Positions 1 to 9,600 of a stretch of 64,000 bases of DNA are shown piece after piece. The position numbers and the translations under genes were made by a program. The notes under the pieces are model-generated. The model saw only the letters and a list, made by a program, of their open reading frames with translations. It had not been told where the DNA came from and did no database searches. Each line of letters begins with the position of its first letter. Positions within the stretch are counted from its first letter, which is position 1. Source of the stretch: Methanothrix sp. (GTDB lineage Archaea > Halobacteriota > Methanosarcinia > Methanotrichales > Methanotrichaceae); the NCBI RefSeq assembly GCF_016706325.1, contig NZ_JADJJX010000001.1, forward strand, positions 1,612,001 to 1,676,000. The letters are read 5' to 3'.

Positions 1-110
1 TGAGATCGATCCAGGGAGATCCACATCGATCGAGCGGCAGCGTGGCATATGCCTTGCTTTTCCATAGAAGAGGGTGAATGCTAATCCTGCAAAAACAGAT
101 AGGCTCCTCG

Positions 111-241
111 CAGCCCCTTGCAGCCCCTTGCACCCTCCTGTGAATGAAATCAGGGACTGCTGTTTATCCCGCCTTATGCCTTCGTTCCTTTGTGCTGAAA
201 ATTTGCTCTATCCTTTGTGCTGAGCTATAGATTTGCTCTAT
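111..241. repeat. Short direct repeats in non-coding DNA
   Basis: A 10-bp unit (cagccccttg) occurs twice in tandem at 111-130. A longer unit starting cctttgtgctg and ending atttgctctat occurs at 187-211 and again at 212-241, the second copy carrying a 5-bp insert. No gene is recognisable in 1-265. Confidence 0.6.
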
Positions 242-265
242 TCTGGGCGCATATACCTCCGGCCA

Positions 266-631
266 TCAAGAGATCCAGTCATCCTCATCCAGCCAGCTAT
301 CTGATCTGCCCTTTGAGCTGATTGCCTCTGGACCTCTTCTCCTGCCGGCTGCAGCCATGACGGCAGATCGAGAGCGGCTGCTTCCCCGTATGAGCTGATA
401 GGATATCTCTGGGTCGATGCTGTACCGGTCCAGGTAGGCATGCTGGGAGAGGTGCTCGCCCTGGGCGGAGATGTAGAGGGGATCGCCAATGACTGGAGTT
501 ATCTTCCCTGCAGGAAGGACCCATTCAAAGCCCTCAGGGAGGGTGCATTCCACCCAATCAGAATCTTCGATCTGAGCATCATCTGAGATCTCATTTACCA
601 CTCCACAATTTTTGCAGATTATCTTCTTCAT
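266..631 (-). CDS. Small protein with N-terminal zinc-knuckle motif, function unknown
   Basis: A 121-residue protein beginning MKKIICKNCGVV. The CxxC pair near residues 6-9 looks like half of a zinc ribbon, but I see no second CxxC pair. The rest is acidic in the middle and Ser/Arg-rich toward the end, finishing WLDEDDWIS. The ATG at 631 is preferred over an upstream TTG (646) because GAGG lies just before it. It is transcribed away from the Ser/Gly-repeat gene, and the AT-rich 203-bp gap between them (647-849) holds promoter-like sequence. I do not recognise the family. Confidence 0.55.
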   Translation of the reverse strand: MKKIICKNCGVVNEISDDAQIEDSDWVECTLPEGFEWVLPAGKITPVIGDPLYISAQGEHLSQHAYLDRYSIDPEISYQLIRGSSRSRSAVMAAAGRRRGPEAISSKGRSDSWLDEDDWIS

Positions 632-818
632 ATTCCTCGCCTTCAATTAGTGTATTCAGCTAATAACAGTATATATAATTTACTAAGCAAATTCATATGA
701 TAATGGCCATACCAAGATGGAAATATTGAAATAGAGTACCGGCATGCTCATCGTTAATCAACCAGGGTGGGATCTCGATGTAATGCCATCCAACTCGATT
801 TGGCATTCAGTCGCAAGG

Positions 819-828
819 GTTATAAACT
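819..828 (+). promoter_or_regulatory. TATA box of the Ser/Gly-repeat gene
   Basis: gttataaac lies about 25-30 bp before the ATG at 850, the usual distance from an archaeal TATA box to a transcription start. The mRNA may therefore be leaderless. No Shine-Dalgarno sequence precedes the ATG, which agrees. Confidence 0.45.
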
Positions 829-849
829 CTGAAAAATATCTATTTAAGT

Positions 850-2697
850 ATGAGGGCCTCTATGGGAACGAGAATCACCTATTACAATCTGGCTAAAGAT
901 AGATTGAAGGGAAGGCATCCCAGGATATACAATCTCATTCTGATATTCATATTGCTCCTGCTTACTGGCGTCGCCGCCTTTCTGGTCTCGGATATCATCT
1001 CCCTCGGCATCGATCATGATAAAGCAGGCCAAGAGGGAGTGGGGGATGGCGGGCTGGAGAAGGGGCTCTCCCCCGGGGCCCTAGATGGCAACTCATCCCC
1101 AGATGAGGCAGTAAACGGTCAATCCACCTCGAATTCGACCGCCGAGGACAGGGTGGTCAGCGCGAGCCGAGAGCTGAACTCATCCCCGACAAGCTCCACA
1201 GCAGGCCTGGCCACAGCCTCCACTGCCTCTGCGAGGAAGGCCGGCACATCTACCAGCAAAAAAAGCAATAGCTCATCGGGCTCATCGAGCTCCTCAGGTT
1301 CATCGGGCTCCTCAGACTCCTCAGGTTCACCGGTCTCTTCAGGCTCCTCAGGTTCATCGGGCTCATCCGGCTCATCAGGCTCATCCGGCTCATCGGGCTC
1401 ATCGGGCTCATCGGGCTCATCGGGCTCATCGGGCTCCTCAGACTCCTCAGGCTCACCGGTCTCCTCAGGCTCATCGGGCTTGCCTCTTTCAAGATCCCCA
1501 TCCCAGGGGGAGGCAGAGGAGAGGGGCGCCATCGCGAACAATAAGAGCGAGAATAACACCACCACAGATAGGGCATTGATCACTCAGATTCTGGCAAATA
1601 GCTCAGCAATTCACCCTGCGCCAAAGGATACTGCAGCTTCTGCCGATCAGCAACAGAAGGGGATGTCAACAGGGCTATATCGCAATGATGGTCCGCAGCA
1701 GCCTGCCGATATCAAGGAAGGAGATTCCGAATCCGGATCGGAGCAGCTCAAGAGCGAGATTGGCGCTATCAGGACACCTGCCCGGATGAAGACTCTGGCA
1801 GATGACACGGAATCGGCAGGGGCTGAGAATGCAGCAGAAGCGGAAGGGCAGGCCAAGGCAGAGGCGAAGGCAAAGATCGAGGCCCCGGTCAAGATCGAGC
1901 TGCCAGCCAGAGCAGAGACTGCAGCCAACACAGAGGCAGCAGTCAGCACAAAGACGACTGCCAAAAGTGAAAATAATCAGCATGAGAGCCTGTCAAAGCA
2001 GAGTACTGATTTAGCCGGGGAAATGGCCGAGAGGGATGAGAGGATGGCCAGAGAAAGGGCTCTGTTATCCTCATCCATTGAGAAGGGCTTGGAAAAGAGG
2101 AGCGAATCTGCCAGAAAAGCGAGCCAGATGGCATCGGAGAGGAGCGCAAAGCTGCAGGAGAGACGCTCAGAGAAGGATGATATCATGGCTCAGAAAAGAA
2201 CAGAGCGCAATGATGCAGCGATGAGCACAAAGGCTCTCTCACAGGGCAGAGATGACGGCCCGAGTTCGGCCCCTGCACTACCCTCTCCCTCTGCACAATT
2301 CACATCTGAGCAATCCGCACCATCTGCACAAACCGCTCCCTCTGCACAATCCACATCTGAGCAATCCACTCCAGCGGCACTGGAGGGAGATGATGCTGCC
2401 TCATTGACAAAGGCCTCAGCCTCGTTCCCCGATCGGGCAGAGAGAGACTGGAGGAGCAGCCAGTCAGAACGGCGGGAGAAAATCGCTGATCAGAGGGCCG
2501 ATCGAAATGCTGCTGCAGCAGCAGCGAAGGCCTCAGCCGCAGCCCTCAAGGCCCAGACCCAGTCAGAGCGGATGAAGGCGAAGGAGAAGGCCAGTGAGAT
2601 GGCCCTCTCAGCGGCGAATGCAAGGAAGAGCAAGCTGCAGGAGAGCAGATCCAGATCGGACCCAGATCAAAATGCTGTTATACGTCTGGCATTTTGA
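850..2697 (+). CDS. Membrane-anchored Ser/Gly-repeat protein with charged helical tail
   Basis: A 615-residue protein with one hydrophobic segment at about residues 27-50 (LILIFILLLLTGVAAFLV), suggesting an N-terminal membrane anchor. Residues about 138-215 are a low-complexity Gly-Ser-Ser repeat. After that come long Ala/Glu/Lys/Arg-rich stretches with alternating charge, likely helical or coiled coil, including two related blocks ending KLQERRSEKDD and KLQESRSRSD. No enzymatic domain is visible. It is probably an extracytoplasmic stalk or surface protein, but its function is unknown. The downstream gene is convergent. Confidence 0.7.
   Translation: MRASMGTRITYYNLAKDRLKGRHPRIYNLILIFILLLLTGVAAFLVSDIISLGIDHDKAGQEGVGDGGLEKGLSPGALDGNSSPDEAVNGQSTSNSTAEDRVVSASRELNSSPTSSTAGLATASTASARKAGTSTSKKSNSSSGSSSSSGSSGSSDSSGSPVSSGSSGSSGSSGSSGSSGSSGSSGSSGSSGSSGSSDSSGSPVSSGSSGLPLSRSPSQGEAEERGAIANNKSENNTTTDRALITQILANSSAIHPAPKDTAASADQQQKGMSTGLYRNDGPQQPADIKEGDSESGSEQLKSEIGAIRTPARMKTLADDTESAGAENAAEAEGQAKAEAKAKIEAPVKIELPARAETAANTEAAVSTKTTAKSENNQHESLSKQSTDLAGEMAERDERMARERALLSSSIEKGLEKRSESARKASQMASERSAKLQERRSEKDDIMAQKRTERNDAAMSTKALSQGRDDGPSSAPALPSPSAQFTSEQSAPSAQTAPSAQSTSEQSTPAALEGDDAASLTKASASFPDRAERDWRSSQSERREKIADQRADRNAAAAAAKASAAALKAQTQSERMKAKEKASEMALSAANARKSKLQESRSRSDPDQNAVIRLAF
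1263..1490 (+). repeat. Minisatellite coding for Gly-Ser-Ser repeats
   Basis: Nine-base units close to tcatcgggc, tcatccggc and tcctcaggc are repeated about 20 times or more. A larger block (gactcctcaggttcaccggtctcttc and relatives) appears at both ends. All units are multiples of 3, so length changes would keep the frame open. The repeat also creates a spurious Glu/Pro-rich ORF on the other strand. Confidence 0.85.
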
Positions 2698-2746
2698 TTT
2701 AAATAAATAAAATTATATCAGATTGAACTTGCCCGAGACTGCTCTC

Positions 2747-3220
2747 TTAGGCCTTCTGCTTTGATATCCTCATGATGCATCCCTCATCGGTATGCTCGAC
2801 CTCCAGATTCATCTTCAGCTCAGAGATCACCTTCTGCCAGTGGGATTCTATACAGGTCTTGCAGTGCTCCCGAGCGATCAGGTTCGCTCCCACCCGGGCA
2901 AATGACTTGGCCCCCTCCATCTGGCCGCAGCGAAGCCGCCTGATCTCAACAAATCCATCTCCTTCTACCACCTCCACCACACTGCCAAAGAGGTTCTTGT
3001 CATTGGTGGCAATGGCCATGGCCACCCCCTCCGGCTCCTCCAGGCCTAGCTGCTTGAATGTGGCTGCAACCTGGCGGGCTCCGATATCCTGAAACTCCCT
3101 CAAGCCCTTCTTGCCAAGCTTCCGGGCTACATAGCCGCTGCTGCCATAAAAGCTTCCCATCCACATGGCCACCACCCGCTGCTGGATCTGGTCCAGGGGG
3201 ATATCCGGAACTTCTGTCAT
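2747..3220 (-). CDS. Conserved-looking cytoplasmic protein, function unknown
   Basis: A 157-residue soluble protein starting MTEVPDIPLDQ. I chose the internal ATG at 3220 because longer versions overlap the upstream gene by about 100 bp. The C-terminal half carries a Cys pair (EHCKTCIESHW) after RRLRCGQMEG, so metal binding or a redox role is possible. It has no signal peptide or membrane segment. It lies 58 bp downstream of the Topo VI-A-like gene on the same strand and may be co-transcribed. I do not recognise the family with confidence. Confidence 0.6.
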   Translation of the reverse strand: MTEVPDIPLDQIQQRVVAMWMGSFYGSSGYVARKLGKKGLREFQDIGARQVAATFKQLGLEEPEGVAMAIATNDKNLFGSVVEVVEGDGFVEIRRLRCGQMEGAKSFARVGANLIAREHCKTCIESHWQKVISELKMNLEVEHTDEGCIMRISKQKA

Positions 3221-3278
3221 ATCGACCCAGGAGCGATCCCGTCTGTTATAATACTTCCGCGCCCTGAATTGAGCTGAA

Positions 3279-4160
3279 TCAGGCTGGATGCCGGGAGAGT
3301 GCATCCTCCAGAAATGCGGCAACACCCCCCGGATAATAGACCTCGAGGGCATCAAGCTCAGCCATCTTTCCCGGATCAAGAGAGCATTCCTTCATAAGCC
3401 GGGCATAACGAGACGCCTCCTCCTTTTGGCCTTTGCCGCTGCCCTGCACCAGCGGAATCTTCAGCTCTCCGATCTGCTCAGGCAGCAGCCCAATCGATCT
3501 CACCCCAATCCGGGCAGTGCAACCCCTGGGTCTTGAGGCCTCGATCAGCTCGGCCAGCTCCCCGGCAAAGAAGGCATCCCTCGGGCTGAGGTCGGAGAGG
3601 GTGAGGATGGTCATCTCAGCAGAGGCACGGGCGAAGAGGGCGGCCAGGGCCTCCTGAGAGGGGCGGCGATCTGACCAGACCAGGGCAACTCCATGCTTTT
3701 TGCATACGGGGATGAGAAGGCTGGAGAGCGAGGGTTTATTCAGCCAGACCTCAATGGCCGGGGAGGACCTCATCCGTCGGCCGCTCACATTTGTCTGCTC
3801 TCCCTCCGGCAGAAAGCCGCCCTCTTCGGAGAGCTCCTCGATCAAAGCCTCCGGGGAGACAAATCCCATGGCGATGGATTTGCGCGCCCACTTGGAGAGC
3901 TTCAGCCCGTCTTGCTCGTGATAGGGCCTCATGATCCTGATCTCCCCCACAAACCCCCCGCAGATCGGATACTCAGAATCCTTCATCTGCAGAGCATGAT
4001 AGAAGAGCCCTCTCAATGTGGTCCTGGGCCTGCCGGTCCTCCGGAGGAAATCCTGGTAGACCCTGGCTACCCATTTGGACTTGGTCTTGTCCGTCTCTGT
4101 AAAGACATATGCCTTATCATTATCACATGATTCATTGGCTGTAATGCCGCCCATGCTCAC
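3279..4160 (-). CDS. Topoisomerase VI subunit A / Spo11-like protein with degenerate Toprim site
   Basis: A 293-residue protein. The segment RTTLRGLFYHAL (about 46-57) resembles the winged-helix region that holds the catalytic tyrosine in Topo VI-A/Spo11, with Tyr54 a candidate. The segment starting IEVWLNK (about 137) followed by LTLSDLSPRDAF (187-198) resembles the Toprim fold of this family. The C-terminus, ELDALEVYYPGGVAAFL, matches the family's closing motif. The Toprim Glu is replaced by Asn141 and the second Asp of the DxD motif by Ser192, so Mg-dependent cleavage is doubtful. It is shorter than Topo VI-A (about 370 residues) and no TopoVI-B gene is adjacent. The family call is by motif resemblance only. 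Confidence 0.55.
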   Translation of the reverse strand: MSMGGITANESCDNDKAYVFTETDKTKSKWVARVYQDFLRRTGRPRTTLRGLFYHALQMKDSEYPICGGFVGEIRIMRPYHEQDGLKLSKWARKSIAMGFVSPEALIEELSEEGGFLPEGEQTNVSGRRMRSSPAIEVWLNKPSLSSLLIPVCKKHGVALVWSDRRPSQEALAALFARASAEMTILTLSDLSPRDAFFAGELAELIEASRPRGCTARIGVRSIGLLPEQIGELKIPLVQGSGKGQKEEASRYARLMKECSLDPGKMAELDALEVYYPGGVAAFLEDALSRHPA

Positions 4161-4316
4161 ACCTTTGCTGCTGGCTTCACAATCATTCTTTCACTGCCAT
4201 ATCTGCAGGCCTGGTGTATATATGGTAAGAAGTTTCTCCTGGTATACCGCACTGCGCAAAGGGAGACGATAACGAAAAGGAGACGATAACGCTATGAGAA
4301 AGGATAGCTGAAGCCC

Positions 4317-5135
4317 ATGCCCGAGCTTCCTGAGGTAGAGCTGGCCAGAGGATATCTGGAGGCGGCTGTCCTCTGCCAGCCCATAGAGGAGGTGCTAGTT
4401 GAAGATGAACGCATCCTCTCCCGGATCACTCCGGCTGAGATTGAGCAGCACCTGGCAAAAAAGAGCTTCCGCTCAGTTCAAAGGCATGGTAAGAGGCTCT
4501 TTTTGGAGCTGGACGGGAGGCTGTGGCTCACAATTCATCTGGGCATGACTGGAAGGCTGATCTATCTGCAGAAAGGGGAGGATGAGCCTGCCCATACCAG
4601 GCTGCTGCTCCGATTTCAAAACGGCTTCTGTCTGGCCTTTGACGATCTTCGGATCTTCGGGGAGGCGGGGCTCACAGCAAGCCCCTCCTCTTTTCTGGCA
4701 GAGGCGAAGACAGGGCCTGATGCCCTGCAGGTTGACCGGGAGGGATTTGCAGAGATCATGCGCGGCAGGAGGGGAGCTATCAAGTCCCTTCTCCTCAATC
4801 AGAGGCTCGTCTCCGGCATTGGAAACCTCTATGCTGATGAGGCCCTCTTTCAGGCGGGCATACATCCCCAATCCCGGGGGCTGAATGAGCTGCAGCTAGG
4901 CCGCCTCCACTCCACCATTCAGGAGGTACTGAGAACATCCATCTCCGTCCAGGCGGATTTTAGCCGCCTGCCCGATTCCTACCTTCTCCGCCACCGCCAT
5001 CCCGGCGGCCTCTGTCCCCGGGACGGCACACTTCTCAAGCACGAGAAGCTTGGCGGACGGACCAGCTACTACTGCCCTGAGCACCAGAGGCCATTCGGCC
5101 ACAAGCATCTATCTGATTATCGTCCTGCCCACTGA
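4317..5135 (+). CDS. mutM: Formamidopyrimidine-DNA glycosylase
   Basis: A 272-residue protein with the signature start MPELPEVE, where Pro2 and Glu3 are the catalytic N-terminal residues of Fpg/Nei enzymes. Such enzymes remove oxidised purines such as 8-oxoguanine and nick the strand. The core motif GIGNLYADEALF (helix-two-turn-helix, DNA binding) is present. The C-terminal zinc finger is atypical: it reads CPRDG then GGRTSYYCPEHQ, so the second Cys of the first knuckle is Asp and the last Cys is His. The GGRTSYYC arginine is kept. The family is common in bacteria and patchy in archaea, so transfer is likely. The gene overlaps the convergent pentapeptide-repeat gene by 27 bp. Confidence 0.9.
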   Translation: MPELPEVELARGYLEAAVLCQPIEEVLVEDERILSRITPAEIEQHLAKKSFRSVQRHGKRLFLELDGRLWLTIHLGMTGRLIYLQKGEDEPAHTRLLLRFQNGFCLAFDDLRIFGEAGLTASPSSFLAEAKTGPDALQVDREGFAEIMRGRRGAIKSLLLNQRLVSGIGNLYADEALFQAGIHPQSRGLNELQLGRLHSTIQEVLRTSISVQADFSRLPDSYLLRHRHPGGLCPRDGTLLKHEKLGGRTSYYCPEHQRPFGHKHLSDYRPAH

Positions 5136-6353
5136 GATCAGGAAGAGGGCGAAGAGAAACGAGCCAACAAGCTTCTCCAGGGTGAAGATGAAGTAAAGAG
5201 CGCCTGTGGCGGCGCTGTTGGGATCATCTATGAGCCTGGTGCCGGAGAGAAGGAGGGTGAGGCTGAGGTTTACTGCCTCCCCCAGGCCCATAGATCCAGA
5301 GGGGTTGAACAAGCCCGGAACGGCAGCATAAAAGAGGGAGAAGGCAAAGAGGAAGGCGGCGGAGAGGAGAAGAGGGCGGAGGGGGCGGACGCCATAGCCA
5401 TAGGAGGCCATGAGTATCCAGTCGATGGGGCGGTAGTGGGCCGGCAAGCCCGGCCGGCGCTCATTTCTGTAGTGATAGTAACAGTCGTCAGCATCCTCGA
5501 GAAAGCCCAACCTCTTGAAGTTCTCAATTAAAAGCAGATATGCAGTCTCTCCATCGCTATTGGTGCTGATCAGCTTGCTTTTTCTCTCCAGGTGCTCCAG
5601 GAAGCGGCATCGATACTTGGGTCTGGTCAGGCTCTTCCAGCGGATGTGAAGCTTCTCATATTTGATCCGGCTGAGGATCAGGCCGCCATCGAAGGTGGCA
5701 TCGATGAAGAATGCATCTCCAAGGAGATGAGCGGACTGGAAGCTCGACACTCCTGTGAAGTGGGAGCTGCTGAAGTCGGCATCGTGGGCGAAATTGGCCT
5801 TTCTGAACGAGGCATCCTTATGAAACTGGGATCCCTTGAAGTAAGAATCGCCCTCGAACTGGCAGCGATTGAAGCTCAGACTCTCCATGAAGATGGATTT
5901 TCTGAAGTAGGCCTCCCTCTTGAAGAGCGATTTGCTGAAGAATGCCTTCCTCTCGAAGAGCGCCCGGTTGAAGCTTGTCTCATCCTCAAACTGGCATTTG
6001 TTGAAGCTGACCTCTCCGGAAAAGGAGACATTTCCAAAGTCGGCAACCGATTTGAATAGGGAGCCGCTGAAGCTGGCCTGCTGATGGAAGCTCGATCCCC
6101 TGAGGTCGACCGGTTCCAGGAAAGCAGTCCGTCCCAGGGTCACTTTGCCATCGAATTGGGAGTTGGTTATCCTTATGGCGGAGCTTACCTGAAACCTCTT
6201 CTCCTCCACTGGCAGGCTGGCATAACCTATGATCAGATCACCCTTGATGAGAACCTCATTGAACTCCACCGACCTGCCCTGCTCTATCTCCGCCAGGATT
6301 AATGTGGCAGGGATCTGCCTGAGGCTCATTGAGTTCTGGCTCTTACCGGCCAA
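5109..6353 (-). CDS. Pentapeptide-repeat protein with C-terminal ion-channel-like membrane domain
   Basis: A 414-residue protein. Residues about 60-230 are tandem A(D/S)F-type pentapeptides (for example FNKCQFEDETSFNRALF), which fold as a right-handed quadrilateral beta helix. A linker with CYYHYRNERR follows. The last about 100 residues hold two hydrophobic segments (LLLSAAFLFAFSLFYAAVPGLF and LEKLVGSFLFALFLISVG) around a short re-entrant-like stretch (SLTLLLSGTRLID), the layout of a two-helix channel pore. Pentapeptide-channel fusions are known in prokaryotes; the ligand is unknown. It has no signal peptide, so the helix should face the cytoplasm. Confidence 0.8.
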   Translation of the reverse strand: MAGKSQNSMSLRQIPATLILAEIEQGRSVEFNEVLIKGDLIIGYASLPVEEKRFQVSSAIRITNSQFDGKVTLGRTAFLEPVDLRGSSFHQQASFSGSLFKSVADFGNVSFSGEVSFNKCQFEDETSFNRALFERKAFFSKSLFKREAYFRKSIFMESLSFNRCQFEGDSYFKGSQFHKDASFRKANFAHDADFSSSHFTGVSSFQSAHLLGDAFFIDATFDGGLILSRIKYEKLHIRWKSLTRPKYRCRFLEHLERKSKLISTNSDGETAYLLLIENFKRLGFLEDADDCYYHYRNERRPGLPAHYRPIDWILMASYGYGVRPLRPLLLSAAFLFAFSLFYAAVPGLFNPSGSMGLGEAVNLSLTLLLSGTRLIDDPNSAATGALYFIFTLEKLVGSFLFALFLISVGRTIIR

Positions 6354-6644
6354 AGCTGACTCTCCTCACAATAGGATACTGCATTTCTTGATATACTCTT
6401 TGATATGCTCTTTGGCCTTTTAATTATATGGAAGGCTTGCTGCAGAAAACCCCGCCTTGTAAGGTACATTCCCAGCGCAAGATCAAGGCCTGGTCAGCTA
6501 TTCCTCTGCCAGCAGGATCTCATCTGCCGCCCAGCCGCCCCCACCCCGGCAGTGCGCGACCACAACAACTGCCCGATAACGAGATTGCAATAGGCGACGG
6601 CAGCCGAGGGCAGGTGACCTGAGATTAGATCGGATTAGATCGAA

Positions 6645-9600
6645 TTAGATCGAGCTGGCCGAAGAGCGATCAGATAGATCAGGATGATCAGATTCGTTAA
6701 GAGCCGATGTGATGCAAGAAGAGCATTCCCAGGCTGAAGAGTCAGACTGAGCATTCTCGCATGCGCCACACGAAATCCAATCCTCCGTCCATTCCTGCTT
6801 GATGGAGCTCAGGCCAAGACAGGAGGATCCCTGCCCGGCAGAGCCGCTGCCCCCGTCCTGTGCGCCCTGAACTTCTATCCTGGAGGCGATATCTCCCTGC
6901 GCATACCCGGAAGCATCAGCAGAATATAATGAGATATGAGCCCGATTTACATAGATTCCTCCTCGCATTGCTCTGAGGGTGTAATTGATGCGCCTTGTCT
7001 CCTCCGGGTGAAGATCAGCGATCGTCCAGAGAACCTCACCGGTGCTCTGGCCTGTGGCAGCAGGGGATGAGCTTTGAAATACCATGCCATTCGGCAGCAG
7101 ATCTCTAACCGCCGCCGTCATGGTCTGATTGTTGTGATTCGTCACAGAGATGCAGTAATGAACCAGCAAGGGGTCTATTGGGTCTGCCCGAGCTTTCTTG
7201 GACGCAGACAGGTGGGGCGAGCAGCAACCCAGCCAGTCAAGCTGCAGAGATGATAAGGCCTCTGCATCCGTCCATTTATCGGATTGATTGCTGCGAGCTC
7301 TGACCCGATTGATCAGGCTGTCCGCCTGCTTCTCAGTTATATTGAGCCTGAGCTCTATGATAGCAGAGGCTCCAATGCCCAGATCGATTAAAGTCCACTG
7401 GGCGAGGCTTCTGTTCAGTTCAGAGGGCCTCAATGAGGAGGAGACATATTCTGTGCCGGGCGGGAAATAGTCAGTTATGATGATCGGCCCAAGTGCTATG
7501 TTTCCGTCATTTGTTACATTTATAACATAGTCAATGAGACTGTCTCCGGCTGCGGAGAGCTTTCCTGATATAGTGAGGTTGAGGTGGGGCTCGTCAAACC
7601 GAGCCACTCCCCCTATATTCAGCTTTCTTGAGATATCATAGCGGCCGCTATACTCCTCAAAAAGATATGTGCCGCTGTCGTCTTTGCTTGTGCTCGGCAG
7701 GCTGCTGAAGGCTTCAAAGCGAGCAGTTCCTGAGAGATTGAGATCGGTTCTCATCTCAGCCAATCCCACAAGAGCAGTGATCTTATTAAGGAACTCTGCA
7801 TTTGAGATCTGCTCTGCGATGTAGCTTGCCGGCTCGGAGCTGGTCGAGCTCTTTGGATTTAACTCTCCTGATCGGGAGCACATACCTTCTGCCCACTTTT
7901 TAGAGATATTTATATTGAATCCTGATGGATAGATGTAATTAAGGGGTCCATAACGGGCATTTATGAGTTTGTCCATGTGGTCTGTCTGAGTTTGAATTTC
8001 CTCCATTGACTGATATGCTCCCGTGCCGGAATGGTAGCTCATCTGCCTTCTTCCCGCCCTCTTCTCTGAGCTGATCGATCCGTTGCCTGTGGCTGAGTGC
8101 ACAATAACAGCATTCTTGCCGTATTCATCAAATCTCTTATCGACCTCGAATTGTCCCAGATAGTCCTCTTCCGAATGGTAAATGGCTGGCCCATTGGAGC
8201 GGGAGGAGTTGTTTGAGGGCATCTTCTGTTCCCTGAAGTGGCCGGCACCCTCAAAAGATATCCTTGATTTCGCAATAGAGCCATTTTTATCCAGGGCGAT
8301 CGAGCTATTGCTCTTGATCATCGCCGCATACATGATCTGCTGCTCAAAGAAGGCGCCCGTCTCACGATTCTTCGCCATTTGCATTTCAGACCAGCTAGAG
8401 GCATAGTCTATCGATCTGCCCTGGGGAAGTGAGAAGGAGGATATGCCGAAGCTCTCTGCAAGATCGGTATCGATCTGTACAGTCTTATTCAGGGAGGAGA
8501 GCTGGGATCTGATGCTTTTCGAATAGCTGCCGCTTCCATGCGTTGTAGACCTGAACTCTATCCCCTTTGAATCCTGAACCTGTATTGCACAGGTCGATGA
8601 ATTGAATTCCCTTCCATAAAAGGCGGTGATATTGGCATAATTCACCAAGCTGGTGGGCGGAGTGGCTGTTGATAGCCTCTTGTTGGAATATACATACCCC
8701 TGGCCATAGACCGATTGATCCTCTTTAAACATCAGATCTGGCCTCTCTTTGATCCTGATAAAGAGCTCAATAGATCCATTAGTTCCCGGCGCCATCGTCC
8801 CCACCTTCCATATCAAGGTATTTCCTGTTATATGATCGGGCCCGGGAGTCGAGTTCATATATTCGACATCAGGAAGAACATCATAAATGGTCACGTCATC
8901 AGCTTCGAGTTCGAGGTGATTTGCATAATTGATTGTGTATTTGACTGTATCTTGAGGCGAGTAGGCATCCTTGGTCGATCTCTTGCTTATACAAAGCGAA
9001 GGATTTTTTATAGAAATGTAATATTTGCACTGAGAATTATATGAAATCTGGAAGATGCCTGAATATGGCGGCGTCCATATCACCACTGCTCTTTTTGTCT
9101 CATTGAAACCGTCCACTGGCCGGCCTTTGCTATCCTGAGCCGTCCACTCATCGCCATCAAGCCAAAAAGGAGCGGAAAATGTCACAGGCACTCCAGCATA
9201 TCCGCTTTCAGCCCCAATATAAGAGCAATTGGTGCTGATGCCAGGAAATTGTTCAGCCGCTGTTTTTGTTTTGAGACTGGCTCCGCCCTCATCAATGGCA
9301 TTGCTCACCATTGCCAGGTTGACAACTGTGAGGTTGGTGGGGGCGATCGCTCTAAAGCTGAGGCTGACTGTTATGGAATTGCCGGGCGGAAGTGGAGATG
9401 TCGGCAGATCATTCAGCAAATCATTCCAGGTCAATGTAGATTGGTTGTCCTCATCCCAGGGAATACTGGAGGTCATGGGCTTTATAAATTGTTCAGGATA
9501 GTCCTCAACCAGACGCAGTACAGAGATATTGTTCTGACCGGTATTGGTGATGGCGATCCTATAATATATGACATCTCCAATACCAATATCATATTTATTT

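Noticed and set aside
1119..1583. Glu/Pro-rich minus-strand ORF of 154 codons
   Set aside because: It arises from the complement of the Gly-Ser-Ser repeat.
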